Shown piece after piece: positions 5,405 through 11,274 of a DNA stretch of 14,211 bases. Positions within the stretch are counted from its first letter, which is position 1; every line of letters starts with the position of its first letter. Position numbers and translations under genes: made by a program. The notes beneath the pieces were generated by a model. The model did not search any database. It saw only the letters and a program-made list of their open reading frames with translations, and was not told the DNA's origin. This stretch comes from Actinomycetota bacterium. Its GTDB lineage: Bacteria > Actinomycetota > Thermoleophilia > Gaiellales > Gaiellaceae. The stretch lies in the NCBI GenBank assembly GCA_005885565.1, contig VAXK01000170.1, positions 1 to 14,211 of the forward strand, read 5' to 3'.

Positions 5405-5710
5405 TCAGCAGGCGTTCGGGGAGAAGCAGAATCCGCTGCACGCGTGGCTCATGCATTGGTAGTAGTCGTACCCACACAGCGTCGTGCAGTGGAACAGGTT
5501 CGTCGAGCACGGCGGGTTGTCGCAGCAGGCGGTGCTACAGCTGCTCCCGACGGGCGAGCAGTAGATCGCGCAAGCATCGGTCCTTGCTGCTGCGCCCGCG
5601 CTCGTCACGAGGCCGAACCCCAGTCCGACCGCAAGCGTCTTGCCGAGCTTCCCGAGAAACGAACGCCGATCGTGGACGGAGTGCGCGGCGCGTTCTTCGA
5701 GCGCCTCCAT
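5405..5710 (-). CDS. Tat-exported small protein with 12 cysteines, unknown function
   Basis: 101 residues from ATG 5710, with a GGGGG-type Shine-Dalgarno sequence five bases upstream. The N-terminus has a twin-arginine signal: DRRSFLGK (Arg15-Arg16), a hydrophobic stretch LAVGLGFGLVTSAGAAA, and a probable cleavage around residue 42. The roughly 60-residue mature part has 12 Cys (47, 51, 58, 62, 63, 68, 75, 79, 86, 91, 95, 101), an even number that would allow six disulfides. Twelve Cys and a Tat-like leader recall the methylamine dehydrogenase light chain, but this protein is about half its length and has no Trp, so it cannot form that TTQ cofactor. Tat export suggests it folds, perhaps with a metal, before leaving the cell. 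It is convergent with the mini-peptide gene, with no partner gene beside it. Function unknown. Confidence 0.8.
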   Translation of the reverse strand: MEALEERAAHSVHDRRSFLGKLGKTLAVGLGFGLVTSAGAAARTDACAIYCSPVGSSCSTACCDNPPCSTNLFHCTTLCGYDYYQCMSHACSGFCFSPNAC

Positions 5711-5740
5711 CAGAACCCCCTTTCCCGTAGCTGATCCTCA

Positions 5741-5769
5741 AGTACCTCTCGGCAACAGAAGCTAAACAA
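5741..5769 (-). promoter_or_regulatory. weak candidate promoter for the Tat cysteine-rich gene
   Basis: On the minus strand TTGTTT (5764-5769) and GGTACT (5741-5746) are 17 bases apart and lie in the most AT-rich part of the 108-base gap 5711-5818. Transcription would begin near 5734, leaving a short leader with the Shine-Dalgarno sequence. The -10 match is poor. I see nothing else recognisable in this gap. Confidence 0.3.
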
Positions 5770-5818
5770 TCGCTTGCCGATAGGCGGCAGCACACGGCCT
5801 TATGGAGGTGAGCGGCCC

Positions 5819-6742
5819 TTAGCGCGGCGCGTACGACGGGGCCGCTGCGCGATACCAGGCGACGGTGCGCGCGATCCCTTCGCGGAGCGGCGTCCGCGCA
5901 CGGAACCCGAAGAGGTGCTCGGCGCGCGAGGCATCGAGCGAGCGACGCGGCTGGCCGTTCGGCATCGACGTGTCCCAGGTGATGCGGCCCTCGAAGCCGA
6001 CCGCCTCCGCCACGATCTCCGCCGTCTCGCGGATCGAGGTCTCGACGCCGGTCCCGAGGTTCACGGGCTCGAGGCCGTCGTAGCGCTCGGCGGCGAGCGC
6101 CAGGCCCTCGGCCGCGTCCTCGACGTACAGGTACTCGCGCGTCGGCGAGCCGTCGCCCCAGAGCACGACCTCGTCGGGCGACTCCAGCATCTTGCGGATC
6201 AGCGCCGGGATGACGTGCGACGTCTCGAGGTCGAAGTTGTCGCGCGGGCCGTACAGGTTCGTCGGCAGGACGAAGATCGAGCTCAGGCCGTACTGCTCGC
6301 GGTAGGCCTGCGCGCCGACGAGGAGCGACTTCTTCGCGATGCCGTACGGCGCGTTCGTCTCCTCCGGGTAGCCGTCCCAGAGGTCGTCCTCGTGGAAGGG
6401 CACCGGCGTGAGCTTCGGGTAGGCGCAGACGGTACCGAGGAGGACGAGCTTCGGCGTCTCCTGCAGTCGCGCCTGCTCGAGCACGTTCAGGCCCATCTGG
6501 AGGTTCGCGAACCAGAAGCGGCCGGGATTCGCGCGGTTCGCGCCGATCCCGCCGACCTCGGCGGCGAGGTGGAAGACGAGCTCCGCGCCGGCGTCGCGGA
6601 ACATCCGCTCGGCGTCCTCGACGCGGGTCAGGTCGTACTCGGCGCTGCGCGCGGCGACGACGTCGTGACCGTCGCGCTCGAGCCGCTCGACGAGGTGCGA
6701 CCCGAGGAACCCGCCCCCGCCGGTGACCAGGATCCGGCTCAC
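5819..6742 (-). CDS. GDP-L-fucose synthase-like NAD-dependent epimerase/reductase
   Basis: 307 residues from GTG 6742, which overlaps the upstream dehydratase stop as GTGA (6739-6742). It is an extended short-chain dehydrogenase: Rossmann loop GGGGFLGSH (8-16), HLAAEVGGIGANRANP, active-site region LGTVCAYPK, Y133-x3-K137, and PTNLYGPRDNFD followed by SHVIPALIRK with His176. Tyr, Lys, Cys106 and His176 align with Tyr136, Lys140, Cys109 and His179 of E. coli GDP-fucose synthase at a constant offset of three; Ser107 is replaced by Thr104. The family epimerises and reduces GDP-4-keto-6-deoxymannose to GDP-L-fucose using NADPH. A related C4 reductase making another GDP-deoxyhexose is possible. Coupled to the dehydratase gene upstream. 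Confidence 0.85.
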   Translation of the reverse strand: MSRILVTGGGGFLGSHLVERLERDGHDVVAARSAEYDLTRVEDAERMFRDAGAELVFHLAAEVGGIGANRANPGRFWFANLQMGLNVLEQARLQETPKLVLLGTVCAYPKLTPVPFHEDDLWDGYPEETNAPYGIAKKSLLVGAQAYREQYGLSSIFVLPTNLYGPRDNFDLETSHVIPALIRKMLESPDEVVLWGDGSPTREYLYVEDAAEGLALAAERYDGLEPVNLGTGVETSIRETAEIVAEAVGFEGRITWDTSMPNGQPRRSLDASRAEHLFGFRARTPLREGIARTVAWYRAAAPSYAPR

Positions 6743-7896
6743 TTGACCGGGGCGCTCTGCTGCGCGCTCGCGAGCCAGTCGACGCGGCCGATCCACTTGT
6801 CGCGGTTCGCCGCGTACCAGGCGATCGTGCTCGCGATGCCCTCCTCCCAGGAGACGAGCGGCTCCCAGCCGGTCTCGCGGCCGAGCTTCTCGTAGCCGAC
6901 GCGGAGCGCCATCACGTCGGTGACGCCGGGGCGCAGGCGCTCGGGCGTCGTGACGATCTCGCGGCCCGCCGGCCAGTGGCCCTGCTCCTCGCCGACGCGC
7001 AGGATCAGCTGCGCCCAGTCGCCCATCGAGATGTTGCGGCCCTGGCCGTAGACGTAGACGTCGCCGGGGATGCCGTGCGCCGCGACGGTGAGGTGGCCCC
7101 GCACGCCGTCGGTGCAGAAGCAGAAGTCGCGGAGCGGCTCGAGGGCGCCCAGCTCGACGGTCTCGCGCGCGAGGGCCTGCGTGATGATCGTGCCGGTCAC
7201 GTAGCGCGGGTTCTGGCGCGGCCCGTAGTTGTTGAACATCCGCGTTACGACGCCGGGCAGAGCGAAGGCGTCGTGGTAGTTCATGGTCAGGAAGTCGGCG
7301 GCGACCTTCGAGGTCGCGTAGATCGACTTCGGGTTGATCGGCGAGCGCTCGTGGAGGATCAGGCTGCCCGCCTCGTCGAAGTCGTGGTGGTGCGCCACCG
7401 CCTCGCGCACGTTGCCGTACTCCTCGGAGGTGCCGGCGGTGTCGAACTTCTCCAGCTCGAGGCCGTAGTCGACGACCGACTGGAGCAGGTTCAGCGTCCC
7501 GACCGTGTTCGCCATCACCGTCTCGTAGGGCCGGTGCCACGACTCGCCCACATGGGCCTGGGCGCCGAGGTGGAAGACGTAGGGCCGGTCGGGCGCCGTG
7601 TCCCGCAGCTCGCGGATCAGGTAGTCGACGGAGGTGCGGTCGGTGAGGTCGGCGAAGTGAACCTTCATGCGGTCGCGCAGGTGCCGGATGTTGTTCAGAG
7701 CGCCGCTCGAGGTGGCGCGCACGAAGGCGTGCAGCCGGGCCTCGAGATGAACGAGCGCCTCGGTCAGGTGCGAGCCCATGAAGCCGTCGGCGCCGGTGAC
7801 GAGGACGGTGCGGCCGCCGAAGATCTCGCCGAAGTCGCGGCGCAGGGCGGCGAGCGCGTCGTCGGTCCAAGGCGAGTCGTGGTTCGGCACGTTCAT
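6739..7896 (-). CDS. nucleotide-sugar 4,6-dehydratase, extended SDR (GDP-mannose/dTDP-glucose dehydratase-like)
   Basis: 385 residues from ATG 7896; a roughly 28-residue extension precedes the Rossmann motif GADGFMGSH (35-43). Catalytic elements are TSEEYG (156-161) and YATSK (Tyr193, Lys197), with FNNYGPRQNPRYVTGTIITQAL and a C-terminal GWEPLVSWEEGIASTIAWY typical of sugar dehydratases. The TSEEYG and NNYGPRQ patterns lie between dTDP-glucose and GDP-mannose dehydratases. Because the next gene is a GDP-fucose-synthase-like reductase translated by overlap, GDP-mannose or a related GDP-sugar is the likely substrate. A second, canonical GDP-mannose dehydratase lies at 10264-11247. No Shine-Dalgarno sequence precedes the start. 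The flippase gene diverges 34 bases away. Confidence 0.8.
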   Translation of the reverse strand: MNVPNHDSPWTDDALAALRRDFGEIFGGRTVLVTGADGFMGSHLTEALVHLEARLHAFVRATSSGALNNIRHLRDRMKVHFADLTDRTSVDYLIRELRDTAPDRPYVFHLGAQAHVGESWHRPYETVMANTVGTLNLLQSVVDYGLELEKFDTAGTSEEYGNVREAVAHHHDFDEAGSLILHERSPINPKSIYATSKVAADFLTMNYHDAFALPGVVTRMFNNYGPRQNPRYVTGTIITQALARETVELGALEPLRDFCFCTDGVRGHLTVAAHGIPGDVYVYGQGRNISMGDWAQLILRVGEEQGHWPAGREIVTTPERLRPGVTDVMALRVGYEKLGRETGWEPLVSWEEGIASTIAWYAANRDKWIGRVDWLASAQQSAPVK

Positions 7897-7930
7897 AGTG
7901 GAAGGATGCCCGCCCGGGGCGACGGAGAGT
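7897..7930. promoter_or_regulatory. 34-bp divergent gap between the dehydratase and flippase genes
   Basis: The two starts are 34 bases apart. On the plus side CGGAGAGT ends at ATG 7931 and supplies GGAG as ribosome binding site. On the minus side no Shine-Dalgarno sequence is present before ATG 7896, so a leaderless or very short leader is possible. Any promoters must overlap each other or the coding ends; I see no convincing -35/-10 pair. Confidence 0.3.
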
Positions 7931-9382
7931 ATGCCCGCCACTCGTAAGAGCGCTGTTAGGAGCGGGGCGCTCACGGCGCTCTCGTCGCTTGCAGTCGCAG
8001 GCTCGGCGGCAGGCGCGGGGATCCTGCTCGCGCACCTCTTCGGGCGGAACGAACGAACCGACGGGCTCTTCGTGGCCTACGGCGTGTACCTCGTTCTCGC
8101 GATCGCGGCCCAGTCGTTCCGGACCGTCGTGCTGCCTCAGCTGACGCGCGAAGCCGCGGCGCTCGGTTCCGAGACGCGCGCGTACCTGCTCGCGCTCGCG
8201 GGCGCGGGAGTCGTTGCCGTGGGCATGGTCGTCGCGCTCGCCGGACCGCTCGGACGCGCTCTGACTGCGCATCCTGCATCGGCGGACGTGGCGTCCCGCG
8301 CACTGCCGTGGCTCGTCGCTGCCGGCTTCCTCCAGCTCGTCGCGGCGCTCGCCGCCAGCGCTCTCGCCGCTCGCGACAGCTACGAGGTGGCGGCCTTCGC
8401 TTATTCGGTGGGCGCGGTGCTCGCGCTCGTCCTCTTCGCGGCGCTCCACGATCATGGCGAGGTTTCGCTCGCCTGGGCGATCACGGCGAACGGCGTCGTG
8501 ACCGCAGGGATTCCGCTGGTGGCGCTGGGCCGATTGGGCGTGCTCACGGGGATGCGCGCGCGCGGCCGGTCGCTGCAACGGCTCGGGCGGCTCGCGACGG
8601 GCGCCGCGGTCCCGATCGCGCTCCAGGCGATGTACGTCGTCGCGCTCCGGTTTGCCGGCGGGCTCGGGGCGGGGAAGGCGACCAGCCTCAACTACGCGTA
8701 CCTGATCGCGGCCGTGCTCGTGGTCGCGACGGCCTCATCGGTGGCGCTCATCTCGTCGGCACCGCTCACGCGCCGAGGGATCAATGTCGAGGAGGCGGTC
8801 ACCCACGTCGTCCACTCCTCGTGGCTCTCGCTGGCGCTTATCGCCGCGGCCGCAGGCGTCTTCGCGCTCGCCGGCGGGAGGGTCGTCGGGCCGATCCTCG
8901 GCGGCGCGTACGGCGGCGAGGTCGGAAGGGAGCTCGGACGGCTCGTGGCCTACCTCGCGCCGTGGATGGTCGTGACCGTCGCCTACACGTTGACGTTCCC
9001 GCTGCTGTTCGTCCTCGAGCGCTCCCGAGGTCTGGTTGCGATCGCGGTTGGCGGGCTCGCGGTGAGCGTTCCGATCGTCCTCGTGGGTCGGGAGCTCGCC
9101 GGCCTCGCGGGGATCGCCGGCGCGCTGGCCCTGTCGACGGCTCTCGTGCTGGCGGCGCTCCTCGTCTCGGTCTCGGGCGATGTGCTGTGGCGAACGGTCG
9201 TCGAGCTCGGACGGCTTTCGCTGCAGGTCGCCGCGCTTGCCACGATCGCGTTCGGCCTCGCCTCGCTCCTCGGCGGGTTCGCCGGAGCCGGGCTGGGCCT
9301 CGTCGCGTATGCGGCGCTGCTAGCGGCGCTCCGTCCGCGCGGCCTCCGAGAGGCGTGGAGCTACGTGCGCGCCCTGCACTGA
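7931..9382 (+). CDS. MOP-superfamily polysaccharide/lipid-linked sugar flippase (Wzx/MurJ-like)
   Basis: 483 residues from ATG 7931, with GGAG just upstream. The protein is almost entirely hydrophobic, with about 12-14 predicted helices. It starts SGALTALSSLAVAGSAAGAGILLAHLFGRNERTDGLF, then FRTVVLPQLTRE; the first-helix amphipathic layout and the short Arg/Glu-bearing loops resemble MurJ and Wzx flippases. Such proteins move undecaprenyl-linked sugars from the inner to the outer leaflet. Its position beside deoxysugar enzymes favours a role in surface glycan export rather than peptidoglycan, but MurJ-like function is possible. No pathway-specific motif separates the two. The frame is open upstream of 7931, but that region is antisense to the dehydratase. 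Confidence 0.8.
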   Translation: MPATRKSAVRSGALTALSSLAVAGSAAGAGILLAHLFGRNERTDGLFVAYGVYLVLAIAAQSFRTVVLPQLTREAAALGSETRAYLLALAGAGVVAVGMVVALAGPLGRALTAHPASADVASRALPWLVAAGFLQLVAALAASALAARDSYEVAAFAYSVGAVLALVLFAALHDHGEVSLAWAITANGVVTAGIPLVALGRLGVLTGMRARGRSLQRLGRLATGAAVPIALQAMYVVALRFAGGLGAGKATSLNYAYLIAAVLVVATASSVALISSAPLTRRGINVEEAVTHVVHSSWLSLALIAAAAGVFALAGGRVVGPILGGAYGGEVGRELGRLVAYLAPWMVVTVAYTLTFPLLFVLERSRGLVAIAVGGLAVSVPIVLVGRELAGLAGIAGALALSTALVLAALLVSVSGDVLWRTVVELGRLSLQVAALATIAFGLASLLGGFAGAGLGLVAYAALLAALRPRGLREAWSYVRALH

Positions 9383-9414
9383 CCATCGCGGCCGTGTCTA
9401 GAAAGGTCTACGGT

Positions 9415-9427
9415 GGGGTCAGACCCC
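9415..9427. repeat. REP-like palindrome GGGGTCAGACCCC
   Basis: Perfect six-base arms around a central A, 33 bases after the flippase stop. GGGGTC-n-GACCCC palindromes are familiar intergenic repeats in GC-rich bacterial genomes, often tied to IS200/RAYT-type transposases. I infer a repeat unit from form only; just one copy is in this window. Confidence 0.4.
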
Positions 9428-9537
9428 TGTGTGTTGGTAACCGGCGCGGCTGAAAGGGACATCCGCGCTGCAAACTGCCGCGGTCGGCGGCTCCGCCTCG
9501 GACACGTCCCACTCCCCTGTCCGCCGCGGACGGTTTC

Positions 9538-9552
9538 GCCGGCTGAACCGGC
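9538..9552 (-). terminator. small hairpin after the methyltransferase stop
   Basis: GCCGG (9538-9542) and CCGGC (9548-9552) pair around CTGAA, directly after the TAG stop at 9553-9555 on the minus strand. The stem is short and has no T tract, so termination is only a suggestion. Confidence 0.3.
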
Positions 9553-10239
9553 CTAGCCGCGCTTGCGCCAGCGGAGCGCCGACCGGCGGCGCGCCAGGGC
9601 GACGACCCGAAGACCCAGCGCCGTAGAGAAGGCCCGGTGGCGTAGCGAAGCTCCCACTCGCCGCGCCGGCGGGAGGTAGCGGAAGCTCATCCGGCCGCCG
9701 ATCGGCTCGCCGCGCCAGTCGAACGGCGGTAGGCTCACGGCCGCCGCGACCTCCCACCCAGGCTGTTCCCGTAGTGCATCGACGAGCACCCGCACCGGCG
9801 GCATGTAGGCGTCGTCCAGCAGCACGACCCCGCCGACGCGCACGTGCGGCGCCACGTGCCACCAATCGAGCACCGGATAGGGGAAGCCGTGCGCGCCGTC
9901 GAGCAGGACGAGATCGAGCGGGCGGGCCTCGAGCTGCGGCAGCACCTCGTGCGACGGGCCGATCCGGAACCGAACGGACGAGCTGTCGATGCCGCGCCGC
10001 TCACACTCGCGGCGGACCCGCGCCTCCTCGGCGGAATCCGGGGTCACCGCCTCATGCTCGGCACGCGCCGAGGCGAAGACCAGCGTGCTCGACCCCGACC
10101 CGGTCTCCAATGTCGCCATCCCCTCCGTCACGTTCTCCTCCAGCCAGCCGAGCGCCGCCCACGCGAGGCCCCAGTACTCGTCCCCGGCTCCGTGCAAGCC
10201 GGGCGGCGAGGCGCGCAGGTCGTCGGTGAGTCGCGTCAA
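9553..10239 (-). CDS. class I SAM-dependent methyltransferase, Methyltransf_24-like
   Basis: 228 residues starting at TTG 10239, the only usable start before the conserved part. Motif I is TLETGSGSSTLVFA (43-56), binding SAM through Glu45 and the Gly/Ser loop. LDLVLLDGAHGFPYPVLDWWHVAP (109-131) contains the acidic Asp114 and His117 typical of this family, followed by GGVVLLDD. Related enzymes modify sugars or small molecules and occur in glycan clusters, which fits the neighbours, but the substrate is unknown. The basic C-terminal tail (RRRSALRWRKRG) may contact membrane or nucleic acid. A GATACT -10-like element ends eight bases before the TTG, so the mRNA may be leaderless. Divergent from the GDP-mannose dehydratase gene. 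Confidence 0.8.
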   Translation of the reverse strand: MTRLTDDLRASPPGLHGAGDEYWGLAWAALGWLEENVTEGMATLETGSGSSTLVFASARAEHEAVTPDSAEEARVRRECERRGIDSSSVRFRIGPSHEVLPQLEARPLDLVLLDGAHGFPYPVLDWWHVAPHVRVGGVVLLDDAYMPPVRVLVDALREQPGWEVAAAVSLPPFDWRGEPIGGRMSFRYLPPARRVGASLRHRAFSTALGLRVVALARRRSALRWRKRG

Positions 10240-10263
10240 GGCCGCTCAGTATCATCGCGCCGC
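10240..10263. promoter_or_regulatory. 24-bp divergent region with overlapping -10 elements
   Basis: AGTATCAT (10248-10255) reads as TATCAT (10250-10255) on the plus strand and GATACT (10248-10253) on the minus strand. Each is eight bases from its gene's start codon, with no Shine-Dalgarno sequence on either side. Two leaderless transcripts from back-to-back promoters are the simplest reading. No -35 elements are evident. Confidence 0.4.
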
Positions 10264-11247
10264 ATGGCCGCGCGCCGAGTCCTCATCACCGGCATCGGCG
10301 GGCAGGACGGCTCGCTGCTCGCCGAGCTTCTCCTCGGCGAGGGCTACGAGGTCTTCGGCGTCGTCCGCCGCGCCCCCTCGAGCTACGAGAACCTCGCCGC
10401 GATCCGCGAGCGGATCGAGCTGATCCAGGCCGACCTGCTCGACCAGCTCTCGCTCGTCAAGGCGCTCGAGGAGTGCCGCCCGCACGAGGTCTACAACCTC
10501 GCGTCCGTCTCCTTCGTGCCGGCCTCGTGGGAGCAGCCCGTGCTGACGGCGGAGTTCGCCGCGGTCGGCGCGACGGCGCTGCTCGAGTCGATCCGCCACG
10601 TCGACGAGTCGATCCGGTTCTACCAGGCCTCCTCGAGCGAGATCTTCGGCCGCGAGCCGCTCGAGTCGCCGCAAACCGAGAAGACACCGCTCTCGCCGCT
10701 CACGCCGTACGGCGTCGCGAAGGCGTACGCGCACTTCATCACCCGCAGCTACCGGACGCGCTACGGCCTCCATGCGTCGTGCGGGATCCTCTACAACCAC
10801 GAATCGTCGCGCCGCCCGCTCGACTTCGTCCCCCGCAAGGTCGCGGCCGCCGCAGCGGAGATCAGCCTCGGCAAGCGGGCCGAGGTCTGGCTCGGCGACC
10901 TCGACGCGCGCCGCGACTGGGGCTACGCCCGCGACTACGTGCGCGCGATGTGGCTCATGCTGGGGCAGGACGAGCCGGACGACTACGTGATCGCGAGCGG
11001 CGAGTCACACACCGTCGAGGAGCTCGTCACGCACGCGTTCGAGCGCGTCGGCCTCGACTGGCGCGAGTACGTCCACATCGACGAGTCGCTGCGGCGCGGG
11101 AAGGCGGAGCTCCACGACCTGGTGGGCAACCCGGCGAAGGCGCGCGAGCGCCTCGGCTGGCGGCCGACGGTCGGCTTCAAGGAGCTCGTCGAGCTGCTCG
11201 TCGACGCCGAGCTCGCGCGGCTCGAAAAACGCAGCGCAGTGCGTTAG
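10264..11247 (+). CDS. gmd: GDP-mannose 4,6-dehydratase
   Basis: 327 residues from ATG 10264. The family pattern is clear: NADP-binding GIGGQDGS (10-17), QASSSEIFG (121-129) with the catalytic Ser/Glu, YGVAK (Tyr149, Lys153), the substrate-binding GILYNHESSRRPLDFVPRKV, and LGDLDARRDWGYARDYVRAM near the C-terminus. It converts GDP-D-mannose to GDP-4-keto-6-deoxy-D-mannose, the precursor of GDP-L-fucose and GDP-D-rhamnose. It is probably leaderless: TATCAT lies eight bases before the ATG. This is the more canonical of the two dehydratases in the window and could feed the reductase at 5819-6742, or a different branch. Length is near the family's usual 320-370. Confidence 0.92.
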   Translation: MAARRVLITGIGGQDGSLLAELLLGEGYEVFGVVRRAPSSYENLAAIRERIELIQADLLDQLSLVKALEECRPHEVYNLASVSFVPASWEQPVLTAEFAAVGATALLESIRHVDESIRFYQASSSEIFGREPLESPQTEKTPLSPLTPYGVAKAYAHFITRSYRTRYGLHASCGILYNHESSRRPLDFVPRKVAAAAAEISLGKRAEVWLGDLDARRDWGYARDYVRAMWLMLGQDEPDDYVIASGESHTVEELVTHAFERVGLDWREYVHIDESLRRGKAELHDLVGNPAKARERLGWRPTVGFKELVELLVDAELARLEKRSAVR

Positions 11248-11274
11248 CTTGTCTCACTCTGCCAAGGGAGAGCG

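Larger units (their letters stand above)
9383..9552. other. 170-bp hairpin-rich gap between convergent genes
   Basis: No gene is apparent. The gap holds a 13-base GGGGTC-A-GACCCC palindrome (9415-9427) followed by TGTGTGTTGG, a GTCCGCCGCGGAC palindrome (9519-9531), and a GCCGG/CCGGC hairpin against the methyltransferase stop. It probably terminates transcription from both sides. The first palindrome looks like a mobile REP-type unit. Confidence 0.5.

Noticed and set aside
5223..5462. 79-residue plus-strand frame overlapping the cysteine mini-peptide
   Set aside because: It lacks a ribosome binding site of its own, runs through two hairpins and into the antisense of the Tat protein, and has random composition; the strong Shine-Dalgarno sequence points to ATG 5215 instead.
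5774..6895. Long plus-strand frame opposite the GDP-fucose-synthase-like gene
   Set aside because: Antisense open frame produced by high GC content; no recognisable motif and it breaks real minus-strand genes.
5819..8578. Apparent 919-residue frame ending in the GDP-fucose-synthase-like enzyme
   Set aside because: Everything upstream of 6742 is a shadow of the dehydratase gene and the antisense of the flippase; the GTGA overlap marks the real start.
9519..9531. GTCCGCCGCGGAC palindrome as a terminator or operator
   Set aside because: The perfect arms leave a one-base loop, and short GC palindromes are expected by chance at this base composition.
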